Positions 1 to 8,473 of a stretch of DNA of 64,000 nucleotides are shown one piece after another. Numbering within the stretch: position 1 is the first letter of the stretch; the number at the start of each line of letters is the position of its first letter. The DNA comes from Streptomyces sp. NBC_00287 (GTDB lineage Bacteria; Actinomycetota; Actinomycetes; Streptomycetales; Streptomycetaceae), in assembly GCF_036173105.1 (NCBI RefSeq), contig NZ_CP108053.1, forward strand, positions 5,394,001-5,458,000, in the 5' to 3' direction. The position numbers were made by a program, and so were the translations under genes. A model generated the notes under the pieces. The model saw only the letters and a list, made by a program, of their open reading frames with translations, did no database searches and had not been told where the DNA came from.

Positions 1-130
1 CCGTCCCTCCCCCAGAGGGGGGACCCCCACCAGGGGCTCTGCCCCTTCGACCCCGCCAGGGGGCTCCGCCCCCTGGACCCCCGTCGGCCCTGAAGGGGCC
101 TCGTCCTCAAACGCCGGACGGGCTGAAAGG
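1..130. repeat. GC-rich hairpin cluster resembling dispersed Streptomyces repeats
   Basis: Several short inverted repeats lie side by side. Arms CCAGGGGGC (56-64) and GCCCCCTGG (68-76) pair around TCC, CGTCC (102-106) pairs with GGACG (116-120), and the core CCCCCAGAGGGGGGACCCCC lies at 9-28. A 24-nt stretch at 6-29 recurs identically at 39463-39486 inside the MFS transporter gene, so this is a dispersed repeat and not only a local terminator. It probably follows a gene lying to the left of the window. I see no gene in 131-342. Confidence 0.6.
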
Positions 131-342
131 CGCCGACCGGCGCCGAGAGGTGCGGGCACCTGAGGGCGCAGCACCCTGCGGGTGGGTGGGGGCTAGGGAT
201 GGCAATCCCCGCCTCACATGCCGGACCAGCTGAGAACCGTCGGCCTGCGTTGAGAAATGCGGGTACCAACCCGTTACGCCAACCGTGCGCACTTCCCCCA
301 TTCCCCCCGCCCCCTCACCCCCCATCCGTCAGCATCGCTCCC

Positions 343-1158
343 GTGTTGTCCATCGGTGCTCTGCGTGCTCATCTTGTTGCCGCTCGGTTGGCTGGGGTTG
401 TGGCGACCTCTCGGGAGGAGAGTTTGCGGAGTTATCGGCTCTTTGCTGCTCGGGATCCTCGGGTGCTCCTCGGGATTGATCCTCAGGCTGCTTGGGGGCA
501 GCGGGAGTTGGTGGCGCTGATGGCCGACAAGTGTGGGGTTTCCGGTGATCCGTTGCGCGTTGACGGGCATGATGTGATCGATCCTGGGCGGACCCTGGCC
601 GGACTTGAGGCGTTCGCCGCGCGGATCGGGGATGTCGCGCAGCGCAATGGGACCGTGTTGATCGGTACCGGACATCCGCATCGACTGCTCGGTTTCTACG
701 TCGCCCTGGCGGACGCTCTCTCGGCGGCTGGATGTGCCGTACTCACACCGGCGCAGGGTCGCTGTGTCGACATAACGACCCGGTTCGGTCTACGCACGTA
801 CAACCTTGACTACGTACGAGGAGTCGCGCTCGTGCGAGAAACCGACGCTCTGAGCTCCGGTTGTGAGCCCGGCGCACACACGCATTCGCCGCTCCCGGTT
901 CGTACCGCGCTGGCCGCGGCCGCCGAGGCCGGCGGGCCGCTGCCGGAGCTTGTCATCGGGGATCACGGGTGGGTCTGCGGAGCAGGTCAGCTGGGGTTTG
1001 AGGCCATTGGGCTCGCCGATACCGATGACCCCGCGCTCTTCGTGGGGGAGGCCGAGGGGGTCGTGTCCGTCGTCGTTCCACTTGATGACGCTGTGCGGTC
1101 TGATTACTACCGGCCGCTTACCCGCTACGTACTCAATCGAGCGTGTCTGTCACAGTAG
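343..1158 (+). CDS. phosphatase-like conserved actinobacterial protein
   Basis: Encodes 271 residues from a GTG at 343. An in-frame ATG at 199 would add 48 proline-rich, low-complexity residues that look like translated non-coding DNA, so I chose the internal GTG, although neither start has a clear ribosome binding site. The protein looks soluble, with no signal peptide or membrane segment. A central stretch (GTGHPHRLLGFYVALADAL) and an acidic C-terminal half with a DHGWVCGAG segment are its most structured parts. From memory, the gene next to bdtA in Streptomyces is annotated as a phosphatase, but I see no textbook phosphatase signature, so the biochemical call is tentative. It lies 129 nt upstream of the bdtA-like gene on the same strand. 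Confidence 0.6.
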   Translation: MLSIGALRAHLVAARLAGVVATSREESLRSYRLFAARDPRVLLGIDPQAAWGQRELVALMADKCGVSGDPLRVDGHDVIDPGRTLAGLEAFAARIGDVAQRNGTVLIGTGHPHRLLGFYVALADALSAAGCAVLTPAQGRCVDITTRFGLRTYNLDYVRGVALVRETDALSSGCEPGAHTHSPLPVRTALAAAAEAGGPLPELVIGDHGWVCGAGQLGFEAIGLADTDDPALFVGEAEGVVSVVVPLDDAVRSDYYRPLTRYVLNRACLSQ

Positions 1159-1287
1159 GTCGCCGATGGCTGCACCTCTTCCCCACTCGCATCACCCGCC
1201 CCTACATTGGGGAGTGAGCACGCAGCGACGAAGAGTCACCGGAAGGGGAAGCCGGTGGCCGTCGAGTGCGGAAGGTTCAGGTGTGTC

Positions 1288-1500
1288 ATGGCTGCAGCTG
1301 GCGAGAGGCCTCTGAACGAGGTTCAGTTCCTTACCGTGGCGGAAGTCGCCTCGGTGATGCGAGTGTCGAAGATGACCGTGTACCGGCTGGTGCACAGCGG
1401 TCATCTGCCCGCGATCCGGGTGGGGCGGTCCTTCCGCGTCCCCGAGCAAGCGGTACACGAGTACCTCCGCGAGAGTTATGTGGGGGTGGAAACCGCCTGA
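1288..1500 (+). CDS. bdtA: BdtA-like small excisionase/MerR-type DNA-binding protein
   Basis: Encodes 70 residues. The ATG at 1288 is preceded by GGAAGG at about 1270, and upstream in-frame starts add only unstructured residues. The protein is a single helix-turn-helix of the excisionase type: residues 14-62 carry LTVAEVASVMRVSKMTVYRL followed by a recognition strand ending in FRVPEQAVHEYL. The same fold occurs in BldC. The gene order (this gene, a 32-residue ribosomal protein, an epimerase, an acyltransferase, rsbN, bldN) matches, from memory, the S. coelicolor locus where this gene is bdtA, a target of BldD. The symbol rests on that order plus the fold; the regulon is not visible from sequence. 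Confidence 0.75.
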   Translation: MAAAGERPLNEVQFLTVAEVASVMRVSKMTVYRLVHSGHLPAIRVGRSFRVPEQAVHEYLRESYVGVETA

Positions 1501-1657
1501 CGGCACAAGGGTGCGGGGGGATCCTCAGGGCACCAACGGATCTCCCCGGACACCTCGATTACGACCTCAGCGCTCGGGCGGGTAGGCTAGCCCCTCGTAG
1601 GTCGTGTGGGCCCATGGCGCCCAAACACCGAGTGATGAGAAGTGAGCGAGGGTAGTC

Positions 1658-1756
1658 GTGGGCTCTGTTATCAAGAAGCGGCGCAAGCGGATGGCCAAGA
1701 AGAAGCACCGCAAGCTGCTCAAGCGCACGCGCGTTCAGCGTCGCAACAAGAAGTAA
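1658..1756 (+). CDS. 30S ribosomal protein bS22 (AURKAIP1/COX24-like), 32 aa
   Basis: A 33-codon frame starts with GTG at 1658 behind GAGCGAGGG and ends TAA. The product begins MGSVIKKRRKRMAKKKHRK and is nearly half lysine plus arginine. Its length, composition and opening match the very small actinobacterial small-subunit protein bS22, first annotated as an AURKAIP1/COX24-domain protein and later seen in mycobacterial ribosome structures. Such a protein is made in large amounts and sits in rRNA. A perfect hairpin terminator follows 33 nt after the stop, so the gene probably ends its own transcript. The gene is short enough to be missed by automatic callers. Confidence 0.92.
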   Translation: MGSVIKKRRKRMAKKKHRKLLKRTRVQRRNKK

Positions 1757-1788
1757 GTTCGCGACGCGAGCCGCGAGAGCGTATGTGT

Positions 1789-1816
1789 GGCCCCCCACCG
1801 GATCAGGTGGGGGGCC
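1789..1816 (+). terminator. rho-independent-type hairpin after bS22
   Basis: Arms GGCCCCCCACC (1789-1799) and GGTGGGGGGCC (1806-1816) form a perfect 11-bp stem around a 6-nt loop. As usual in Streptomyces, no long U tract follows. The rest of the 1757-2043 gap should hold the promoter of the epimerase gene; I could not assign it. Confidence 0.85.
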
Positions 1817-2043
1817 GCGCGCGTTTTTCGGGGCGATGTGCGGCGGGCCGGACTCCGTGCGTAGGTCTGGACGCCGACATGGCTTGGTCTGTTCGTACGT
1901 CTGTGGATGTCGTCACTTCGTGCATTGGGTGGTCATCACAGCGCAACATCAACACGCTAAGTTGGCCGCACACGGGGAACCCGGCAGGGTAACGAGCAGC
2001 GGTATATCGGGTCTGGACGATTCCTGGAAGGAAGGCGCTGATC

Positions 2044-3105
2044 TTGGGCAAGGTCGTGCTCGTGACCGGAGTGGCCCGTCAGCTTGGGGGCCGGTTCGTA
2101 CGACGGATCCAGCGTGACCCACAGGTGGACCGGGTCGTCGCCGTGGACGCGGTTCCGCCCGAGCACCATCTGGGTGGCGCGGACTTCATCCAGGCCGACA
2201 TCCGGCAGCCCACCATCGCGCGGGTACTGGCCGAGACGGCCGCCGACACGGTCGTACACATGGATGTGACGGGCACGGCGCTCGGCAGCGGCAGCCGGAC
2301 CATGGTCAAGGAGACCAACGTCATCGGCACCATGCAGCTGCTCGGGGCCTGCCAGAAGTCCCCGACCGTGAAGCGGCTCGTGGTGAAGTCCAGTACGAAT
2401 GTGTACGGCTCCGCGCCTCGGGATCCGGCCGTGTTCACCGAGACCACTCCGCCGAAGTCCCTGCCCAGCGGCGGGTTCGCCAAGGACACTGTCGAGGTCG
2501 AGGGGTATGTGCGGGGGTTCGCCCGGCGGCGGCCGGACGTCGCCGTGTGTGTGCTGCGGTTCGCCAATATCCTCGGGCCGACGGCGGACTCGCCGCTCGC
2601 CGCGTACTTCTCGCTGCCCGTGCTGCCGACCGTCTTCGGCTACGACCCGCGGCTGCAGTTCGTGCACGAGGACGATGTGATCGAGGTGCTGCGCATCGCC
2701 TCCCACGAACCCGGGCGCGGCACCCTCAACAGCGGCACCTTCAATATCGCCGGCGATGGAGTCCTGCTGCTGTCGCAGTGTTCGCGACGGCTCGGCCGGC
2801 CCACCGTGCCCCTGCTGCTGCCCGCCGTCACCTGGGCCGGCTCGCTGGTGCGTACGCTCGGTATGACGGACTTCTCGCCCGAACAGATCCGGCTGCTGAC
2901 CCATGGCCGGGTCGTGGCCACGGACCAGATGCGTGAGACCCTCGGCTTCCAGCCGAAGTACACGACCGCGGAGACCTTCGCGGACTTCGCGCGCAGCCGC
3001 GGACCCGGACTGCTCCCGCCGGAGGCCCTCGCGGGGGCCGTTGACCGGATCGCCGCGCTGTCCCTGCCGGGCAGCGGTCACCCCCAGACGCAGAGCGCCA
3101 ACTGA
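2044..3105 (+). CDS. NAD-dependent epimerase/dehydratase family protein
   Basis: Encodes 353 residues from a TTG at 2044 placed 6-8 nt behind a purine-rich GGAAGGAAGG site. The N-terminus is VVLVTGVARQLGGRF, the TGxxxxxG nucleotide-binding turn of an extended SDR Rossmann fold, with acidic residues after beta-2 that suit NAD(H). A middle segment (KSSTNVYGSAPRDPA) stands where the SDR Ser/Tyr region is expected, but I do not see a clean YxxxK, so catalysis may be degenerate. The C-terminal third is the substrate lobe. The gene ends 14 nt before the acyltransferase start, so the two are probably one operon. The substrate is unknown; a glycolipid or lipid-linked sugar would fit the neighbour but is inference. 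Confidence 0.85.
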   Translation: MGKVVLVTGVARQLGGRFVRRIQRDPQVDRVVAVDAVPPEHHLGGADFIQADIRQPTIARVLAETAADTVVHMDVTGTALGSGSRTMVKETNVIGTMQLLGACQKSPTVKRLVVKSSTNVYGSAPRDPAVFTETTPPKSLPSGGFAKDTVEVEGYVRGFARRRPDVAVCVLRFANILGPTADSPLAAYFSLPVLPTVFGYDPRLQFVHEDDVIEVLRIASHEPGRGTLNSGTFNIAGDGVLLLSQCSRRLGRPTVPLLLPAVTWAGSLVRTLGMTDFSPEQIRLLTHGRVVATDQMRETLGFQPKYTTAETFADFARSRGPGLLPPEALAGAVDRIAALSLPGSGHPQTQSAN

Positions 3106-3119
3106 GGAGCGCATCAACG

Positions 3120-4172
3120 ATGGCGGATGCCAAGGTCATTCCGTTCGACGACGACCGGTCCCGTGCGGGCGCCGTGCAGCGGCCGCCGCGGCGCCGGAGC
3201 GCGGGGAGCCGACGCAAGAGCGCGGAGCCCGCGCTGGTACGTGAGGTCCGTGAGGTCCAGCCCCTGCCCGACCGGGCGGCCTCGCAGGATGATGTTCCGG
3301 TGACTCAAGAGAAGCGGGAGCCGCAGGACGGCGGCGGCCTGGAGCGGCGGATCGCCGGCGGCCTGTCCTTTCTGCGCCGCCGCCTCACCGGGGACTACGA
3401 GGTCGACGACTTCGGCTACGACGAGGAGCTGACCGACCAGGTCCTGATGTCGCTGCTGCGCCCGGTGTACGAGAAGTACTTCCGGGTCGAGGTGAAGGGC
3501 GTGGAGAACATCCCGTCCGAGGGCGGTGCGCTGATCGTCTCCAACCACTCCGGCACCCTGCCGCTGGACGGCCTGATGATGCAGGTCGGCGTCCACGACA
3601 ACCACCCCGCGGGCCGTCATCTACGGCTGCTCGCGGCGGACCTGGTCTTCATGCTGCCGGTGGTCAATGAGCTCGCGCGCAAGCTGGGCCACACCCTGGC
3701 CTGCGCGGAGGACGCCGAACGCCTTCTCGGCCAGGGCGAGCTGGTCGGGGTGATGCCGGAGGGCTTCAAGGGCATCGGCAAGCCCTTCAGTGAGCGCTAC
3801 AAGCTTCAGCGCTTCGGCCGCGGCGGCTTTGTCTCCACGGCACTGCGCCAGGGCGCGCCGATCATCCCGTGCTCGATCGTGGGCGCGGAGGAGATCTACC
3901 CGATGATCGGCAACGCCAAGACCCTGGCCCGGGTCCTGGGTTTCCCGTATTTCCCCCTGACCCCGACCTTCCCGTGGCTGGGCCCGCTGGGCGCGATCCC
4001 GCTCCCCACCAAGTGGACGATCCAGTTCGGCGAGCCGATCCCCACGGACGGCTATCCGCCGGAGGCCGCCGAGGACCCGATGCTGATGTTCAACCTGACG
4101 GACCAGGTCAGAGAACAGATCCAGCACACGCTGTACAAGCTGTTGGTGCAGCGCAGGTCGGTCTTCTTCTAG
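3120..4172 (+). CDS. lysophospholipid acyltransferase (PlsC-type) family protein
   Basis: Encodes 350 residues. The first 90 are charged and poorly ordered, then comes an acyltransferase domain (about 110-320). It contains the acid-base motif in ISNHSGTLPLDG (His-x-x-x-x-x-x-Asp, a variant of HX4D) and the acyl-acceptor motif PEGFKGIGK in place of the usual EGTR. The family transfers an acyl chain to a glycerophospholipid or related alcohol at the inner face of the membrane. No signal peptide is visible. It lies in an apparent operon with the epimerase, and a bidirectional hairpin separates it from the convergent rsbN. The exact acceptor cannot be told from the sequence. Confidence 0.88.
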   Translation: MADAKVIPFDDDRSRAGAVQRPPRRRSAGSRRKSAEPALVREVREVQPLPDRAASQDDVPVTQEKREPQDGGGLERRIAGGLSFLRRRLTGDYEVDDFGYDEELTDQVLMSLLRPVYEKYFRVEVKGVENIPSEGGALIVSNHSGTLPLDGLMMQVGVHDNHPAGRHLRLLAADLVFMLPVVNELARKLGHTLACAEDAERLLGQGELVGVMPEGFKGIGKPFSERYKLQRFGRGGFVSTALRQGAPIIPCSIVGAEEIYPMIGNAKTLARVLGFPYFPLTPTFPWLGPLGAIPLPTKWTIQFGEPIPTDGYPPEAAEDPMLMFNLTDQVREQIQHTLYKLLVQRRSVFF

Positions 4173-4217
4173 GACCGCTCAGGTCTCTTCGGACAGAAGA
4201 AACGTTTATACGGCAAC

Positions 4218-4247
4218 GGGGGCGCCCTTCCTGAGAAGGGCGCCCCC
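4218..4247. terminator. bidirectional hairpin between acyltransferase and rsbN
   Basis: Arms GGGGGCGCCCTTC (4218-4230) and GAAGGGCGCCCCC (4235-4247) make a perfect 13-bp stem with a CTGA loop. It lies between two converging genes and can serve both. Confidence 0.9.
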
Positions 4248-4261
4248 GATCCGCGTACCGC

Positions 4262-5494
4262 CTAGTCCGCGTCCTCGCCGTCGATGCCGAGCCCGGGGAG
4301 CAGCCCCGGGAGCAGTGGCGGGAGTGTCACATCCGGCTCCGGGACCGGCGGATAGCTGGTCGACGGAGTCGTACTGCCCGTGCTGTCCTTCGGCGGGTCG
4401 AGCAGGCCGCCGGTGCTGCCGCCGAGCAGGCCGTCGTCCTCGGCGCCGGAGCCCGCGGACTTGCTGGGGCTGCCGCTGCCGGTCTGGCGGCCGTCGGAGG
4501 CGCTGTTGCCGCTGCTGGGGGCGGTCGAGCGGTCCGTACCGGACGAGCCGGTGGAGGCCGCGCCGGAACCGCCCTGGCGCTGTCCGGAACCGCCGCCCTG
4601 GGCGGGAGGCTCGGGCAGCAGGGATTGCAGCGGGGCCACTTCTTCGTCTATGGCGTCGAAGATCGACGATACCTGCTCGCCGACGTCGCCGAGCTGGACG
4701 GGGAGCCGGTCGCGCAGGGCGCCCCAGGCGTCTCGGTGCGAGCGGGAGAAGGTGTCCAGCGCCTGGATGGGGCCGAGGGAGTCCGGGTCGGCCTCGTACG
4801 CCGCGGAGAGCAGACGGTGGCCCTCGGAGGCGTCGTGGTGCATCCCGGACAGGGCGCGGCGGATCTCGCCGAGGGACTCGTGGTCGAGTTGGCCGCCGCG
4901 GTCGCGCTCCATCAGCCGACGGGCCTCGCTCAGCCGGGTGGAGGCCTGGTCGAGGAAGGCCTGGCCGCGCTCGCTGTCGCCGTCGGCGAGACCGCGCTTG
5001 AAGTCCTCGATGCCCCGCTTGAGGCCGTAGAGCGAGTCACCGGGCAGGGCGTCACCGCTGGCAGCGGCGACCCCGCCGAAGGCTCCGGCGGCCACGCCGA
5101 CGCTGAGGCCGCCCGCGGCAAGGCCCTTGGTGAGCCGGGAACGCGGTCGCAGCTTGCCCAGTGGGCTCGCCCGGTGCGCACCCCGGCCCCGATGAGAACG
5201 CTGCTCCGGTACCGAAGGATCCGCCCCGCTGCCCGCGCCCTCCAGCAGCATGGCCTCCATCGCGGCCACGAGCTGGGCCCGCTGGACGACTTTGACCGCG
5301 GGATCCATCTCCGGTTTGGGTAGCTCGCCGAGACCGGATGCGAGGGCCAACAGGCGGCCCTGCTCGGTCTGTTCCGCAGCAGCCGGGGCCGGTGCCGGTC
5401 CTTCGGACTGCTCGGCCGCCGTGCCCCGGTCGGATTCCTCCAGGGCCTGGGCGAAGGCGTTCGCCCGCCGGTGCGCCGATACGTTCGCGATCAC
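4262..5494 (-). CDS. rsbN: RsbN, membrane-bound anti-sigma factor of BldN
   Basis: Encodes 410 residues. I start it at GTG 5494 (VIANVSAHRRANAFAQAL) because AGGAGG sits 8 nt before it; a GTG at 5503 lies inside that ribosome binding site. Residues 1-85 are the cytoplasmic part, which in the known BldN-RsbN complex clamps the sigma factor. One membrane helix lies at about 124-147 (GLAAGGLSVGVAAGAFGGVA). The extracytoplasmic part has an alpha-helical DUF5667-like stretch (about 150-270), then a long Ser/Gly/Pro-rich tail. The gene follows bldN on the same strand but 233 nt apart, with its own promoter candidate. RsbN holds BldN inactive until aerial development; this role is established for S. 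venezuelae, not shown here. Confidence 0.93.
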   Translation of the reverse strand: MIANVSAHRRANAFAQALEESDRGTAAEQSEGPAPAPAAAEQTEQGRLLALASGLGELPKPEMDPAVKVVQRAQLVAAMEAMLLEGAGSGADPSVPEQRSHRGRGAHRASPLGKLRPRSRLTKGLAAGGLSVGVAAGAFGGVAAASGDALPGDSLYGLKRGIEDFKRGLADGDSERGQAFLDQASTRLSEARRLMERDRGGQLDHESLGEIRRALSGMHHDASEGHRLLSAAYEADPDSLGPIQALDTFSRSHRDAWGALRDRLPVQLGDVGEQVSSIFDAIDEEVAPLQSLLPEPPAQGGGSGQRQGGSGAASTGSSGTDRSTAPSSGNSASDGRQTGSGSPSKSAGSGAEDDGLLGGSTGGLLDPPKDSTGSTTPSTSYPPVPEPDVTLPPLLPGLLPGLGIDGEDAD

Positions 5495-5624
5495 TGGCGG
5501 CACCTCCTCTCGTCATGACGGTCGACTCCCCAGGGGGTCCTGAGGGTTGCACGACCCGACCACATCCACACGATCGAGTGATCGGAGGCGGCCGGGTAGT
5601 GACCACAGGGAGCCTGCATCCCGC

Positions 5625-5653
5625 ACAACGAGCGTCGCGGCACTTGGGTTACG
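5625..5653 (-). promoter_or_regulatory. candidate BldN-type promoter of rsbN
   Basis: On the minus strand CGTAAC (5653-5648) is followed after 17 nt by CGTTGT (5630-5625), about 130 nt upstream of the rsbN start. From memory, BldN promoters have a CGTAAC-like -35 and a CGTTGA-like -10, and rsbN is a direct BldN target. The fit is good but not perfect at the last base, so this is a candidate. Confidence 0.5.
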
Positions 5654-5727
5654 GACGACGGATGATCGGATCGGGGAGTCAACGGACCATCACCGAAAGC
5701 GAGTTGAGTACTACCGAGCGTATGTGA

Positions 5728-6501
5728 TCAACGGGCGTCGTCCGGCAGGAGCCGGGCGAGGGTGCGTACGGCGCGGTACTGGAGGGTCTTGATGGCGCCC
5801 TCGTTCTTGCCCATGACACGGGCGGTCTCGGCGACGGAGAGCCCCTGGAGGAAGCGGAGCGTGACGCACTCCTGCTGCTGGGGATTGAGCCGTCGAACGG
5901 CGTCCAGCAGGGCGGCGTTGGACAACGACTCGAGGACGGAGTCCTCCGGGGAGCGCTCGACCTCGTTGGCGTCGAGCATCTCGCCGGTCGTGACCTCCAA
6001 GCGGAACCGGCTGGACTTGAAGTGGTCGGCGACGAGGTTGCGGGCGATGGTGACCAGCCACGCCCCGAAGTCCCTTCCCTGCCAGGTGAAGGTGCCGATG
6101 CGCCGGAGCGCCCGCAGAAAGGTCTCACTGGTGAGGTCCTCGGCGGTGGCCTTCCCTCCCACCCGGTAATAGATGTACCGATAGACGGTGTCGCTGTACT
6201 GGTCGTAGAGCCGCCCGAACGCGTCGGCCTCGCCGGCCTGTGCGCGTTCGACGAGATCCATCATTCGCGCGCTGTCGCTGTCTGCGGCAGGCCGCCGGGC
6301 GGTGGTGGCGCCGGTGGAGCGACCCCGTCTGCCGACGGCGGCGCTGCCGTCGGCGAGCGCGTAGCACGGGCCGACGGGGGCGGCGGCTACGGCAAGGGTG
6401 GGGACGGCGTACGCGGTGGGGACGAAGCCGCGCAACAGGTCTTGGACCGTTGCGCGCAGCGTAGCCAGGCCCGAGGCGTCAACCCCGACGTGTGGGTACA
6501 C
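5728..6501 (-). CDS. bldN: BldN, ECF sigma factor for aerial mycelium formation
   Basis: Encodes 257 residues from a GTG. The N-terminal 80 or so residues (MYPHVGVDASGLATLRATV onward) precede the first sigma region; this extension is the hallmark of BldN, which in S. coelicolor is made as a pro-protein and trimmed. Sigma region 2 spans about 85-165 (LYDQYSDTVYRYIYYRVGG, then the DLTSETFLRAL segment). Region 4 spans about 190-250, with QQQECVTLRFLQGLSVAETA and its helix-turn-helix. BldN directs RNA polymerase to bldM, chaplin, rodlin and rsbN promoters. rsbN lies directly downstream, matching the known locus. Upstream is an unusually long leader region. Confidence 0.95.
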   Translation of the reverse strand: MYPHVGVDASGLATLRATVQDLLRGFVPTAYAVPTLAVAAAPVGPCYALADGSAAVGRRGRSTGATTARRPAADSDSARMMDLVERAQAGEADAFGRLYDQYSDTVYRYIYYRVGGKATAEDLTSETFLRALRRIGTFTWQGRDFGAWLVTIARNLVADHFKSSRFRLEVTTGEMLDANEVERSPEDSVLESLSNAALLDAVRRLNPQQQECVTLRFLQGLSVAETARVMGKNEGAIKTLQYRAVRTLARLLPDDAR

Positions 6502-6984
6502 GGGACTCCCAGAGGCAGAGCTTCCATCACGTGCAGTGCGGGACCGTTCACCCGTCGTAGCGACGGAGGGGTACCGGTTTGCGTCTGAGGAGAATAACGC
6601 TTCGTGCAGGCGCTGCTACACCCAGTTGCTCAAATCATCGATTACGTCGCTTCTGTAACCGAATGACGGTCGATCAAGTGCCGCACAGTGACCGGTTGTT
6701 GATCAGAGTGGGTCGTATTCCGGTCGGGTCCGGGGCGTGTTGTGGCCGTGTGCAGCCAAGGGGACTGGACAGGGCGTTGTGGGGGTACCGGCTGGGGATT
6801 GGCCGGGTTCGGTGCGCGCGGCTTGCTGGTGATCAGAGGTGGGCGCGGGTGGGCGCGGTCCGGTCGGCGGGGCTGACGTGGGGGTGGGTGTCGCTCACCC
6901 GCGCCGGGTTGTAGTGCGGGCATAAGCCATGGACCTGCAGCTACGCGTACCCCCGCCGGGCCGCGCGGGCCGCCGCAGGCATCG
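6502..6984. other. long non-coding region upstream of bldN
   Basis: No convincing gene lies here; the open frames on both strands are proline- or glycine-rich without structure. It should contain the bldN promoter. From memory, bldN is repressed by BldD. The best BldD-like arrangement I see is AGTGA at 6687-6691 followed by TGATCA at 6700-6705, which is too weak to assert. The stretch CAGCTACGCG at 6938-6947 resembles one end of the dispersed repeat seen at 15.4 kb. Confidence 0.5.
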
Positions 6985-7911
6985 TCAACGTCGGCGGCGG
7001 GAGATCGCGATCGCGGCTGCCGTGCCGCCGGCTACCGCGCCGACGCCTGCCGCGGCCGGGATGCCGACCTTTGCCGCTTTGCGGCCCGTTCGGTAGTCGC
7101 GCAGGCGCCAGTCCAGGTCGCGGGCGTGTTTGCGGAGCTTGGTGTCCGGGTTGATCGCGTAGGGGTGGCCCACCAGGGAGAGCATCGGGATGTCGTTGTG
7201 GCTGTCGCTGTAGGCCGCGCAGCGGGTCAGGTCCAGGCCCTCCGCTGTCGCCAGCGCGCGGACCGCCTCCGCCTTCGCCGGGCCGTGCAGCGGCTCGCCC
7301 ACCAGCTTGCCGGTGTAGACGCCGTCCACCGACTCCGCGACCGTGCCCAGGGCGCCGGTCAGGCCCAGGCGGCGCGCGATCACCTGCGCGATCTCCACCG
7401 GCGCCGCCGTCACCAGCCACACCTTCTGACCCGCGTCCAAGTGCGCCTGCGCCAGCGCCCGCGTCCCGGGCCAGATCCGCTCCGCCATGTACTCGTCGTA
7501 GATCTCCTCGCCGATCGACATCAGCTCGGAGACCCGGTGACCCTTCACGATCGACAGCGCCGAGTCCCGCGCCTCCTGCATGTGCTCGGGGTCCTCGACC
7601 CCCGCCAGCCGGAACCACGCCTGCTGCCAGGCGAACCGGGCCAGATCGCGGGTCTCGAAGAACTTCCGCTTGTACAGGCCCCGCCCGAAGTGGAACAGCG
7701 CGGCACCCTGCATCACGGTGTTGTCCAGGTCGAAGAACGCCGCCGCCTTGTCGTCCCCGAGCACCGGGAACTCCGGTTCCTCCTCGGACACCGGCTCCGG
7801 CACGGCTTCGGGGACCGACTTGCGCGCAGCCTCCGCCGAGGCCTCGCCTGCCAACACGCTCCGCGCCGTGGCGGAGCGCCTACGGGGAGTGAGCCATCCG
7901 AGAGCGGCCAT
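6985..7911 (-). CDS. HAD-family (SerB/HAD-IB) hydrolase with C-terminal membrane tail
   Basis: Encodes 308 residues. A 50-residue Ala/Glu-rich leader precedes the HAD core. Motif I is FFDLDNTVMQG with the nucleophile Asp61 and acid-base Asp63; motif II is VTAAP; the lysine motif is in HGPAKAEAV; motif IV is YSDSHNDIPML. The order and the cap position are those of subfamily IB phosphatases (phosphoserine-phosphatase-like), which dephosphorylate small molecules or lipid-linked phosphates. The last 30 residues (VGIPAAAGVGAVAGGTAAAI then SRRRR) look like a membrane anchor with a positive end. It diverges from the glutaredoxin-like gene across 125 nt. The substrate is not predictable. Confidence 0.88.
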   Translation of the reverse strand: MAALGWLTPRRRSATARSVLAGEASAEAARKSVPEAVPEPVSEEEPEFPVLGDDKAAAFFDLDNTVMQGAALFHFGRGLYKRKFFETRDLARFAWQQAWFRLAGVEDPEHMQEARDSALSIVKGHRVSELMSIGEEIYDEYMAERIWPGTRALAQAHLDAGQKVWLVTAAPVEIAQVIARRLGLTGALGTVAESVDGVYTGKLVGEPLHGPAKAEAVRALATAEGLDLTRCAAYSDSHNDIPMLSLVGHPYAINPDTKLRKHARDLDWRLRDYRTGRKAAKVGIPAAAGVGAVAGGTAAAIAISRRRR

Positions 7912-8036
7912 GGCGTGAGCATAGCCATTCCGTTCGGTGCTTCCGGAGTCGAGAGGTTGGGACGCTGTGAACTCTGCACGACCGTGGCGTTAAACAAGCG
8001 ATCCCGCGCGATGCCGACCGCGCGAGAATGGCCGAC

Positions 8037-8315
8037 ATGAGTCCCATCTTTCGCCGAAAGCAGGTCAACGCTCCTGCGGAGCGGCTCGTCACCCTGATCC
8101 GTAAGCCGGGATGTCACTTGTGTGATGACGCACAGATCGTCATCGAGAAGGTCTGCGGGGAACTCGGTGTTCCCTGGGAGCAGAAGGACATCACCCAGGA
8201 TCCCCAACTCCACGACCAGTACTGGGAACAGATCCCCGTCGTACTCGTCGACGGTGAACAGCACACCTTCTGGCGGGTGAACGAAGATCGCCTCCGCAAG
8301 GCACTGACTGACTAG
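8037..8315 (+). CDS. glutaredoxin family protein
   Basis: Encodes 92 residues from ATG 8037 (an in-frame ATG at 8028 adds three residues; neither has a strong ribosome binding site). The thioredoxin-like fold starts VTLIRKPGCHLCDDAQ with a CxxC redox pair (CHLC) at the start of helix 1. The cis-proline region is QIPVVLVDG. Short proteins of this kind (DUF836-like) act in the cytoplasm on disulfides or mycothiol mixed disulfides. It lies just upstream of rex on the same strand, separated by the Rex operator region. A redox partner role beside the NADH/NAD sensor is suggestive only. Confidence 0.9.
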   Translation: MSPIFRRKQVNAPAERLVTLIRKPGCHLCDDAQIVIEKVCGELGVPWEQKDITQDPQLHDQYWEQIPVVLVDGEQHTFWRVNEDRLRKALTD

Positions 8316-8457
8316 TCCAACTGTCCCGGCCGGTCGCTTAGGATCGATGGTGACTTGGTCTTGGGGGCGGGATTGATGAGGGAAGTGTGCGGTTTTGCCT
8401 CTGAGAGCGACGCGCGTGACCCCGGTCACGTTGGCCGGGCAAATCGGACACCATCTT

Positions 8458-8473
8458 TGTGCACGCGTTCACA
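8458..8473 (+). promoter_or_regulatory. Rex operator (ROP) of the rex-hem operon
   Basis: TGTGCACGCGTTCACA matches the Rex consensus TGTGAACnnnTTCACA with one mismatch. Symmetry extends outward to the 20-nt TTTGTGCACGCGTTCACAAA (8456-8475). It lies 78 nt upstream of the rex start. Rex binds such sites at low NADH/NAD ratio and leaves when NADH rises, so the operon is probably autoregulated. Confidence 0.92.

Noticed and set aside
1957..3117. Long open frame antisense to the epimerase gene (386 codons)
   Set aside because: Arginine/glycine/proline-rich with no domain; it mirrors a well-supported gene, as expected where third positions are nearly all G or C.
6687..6705. BldD operator before bldN
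   Set aside because: AGTGA and TGATCA are present, but spacing and symmetry are too loose to support a call from sequence alone.
6642..6923. Minus-strand 93-codon frame upstream of bldN
   Set aside because: Proline-rich, no ribosome binding site or domain, and it lies in the probable regulatory region of bldN.
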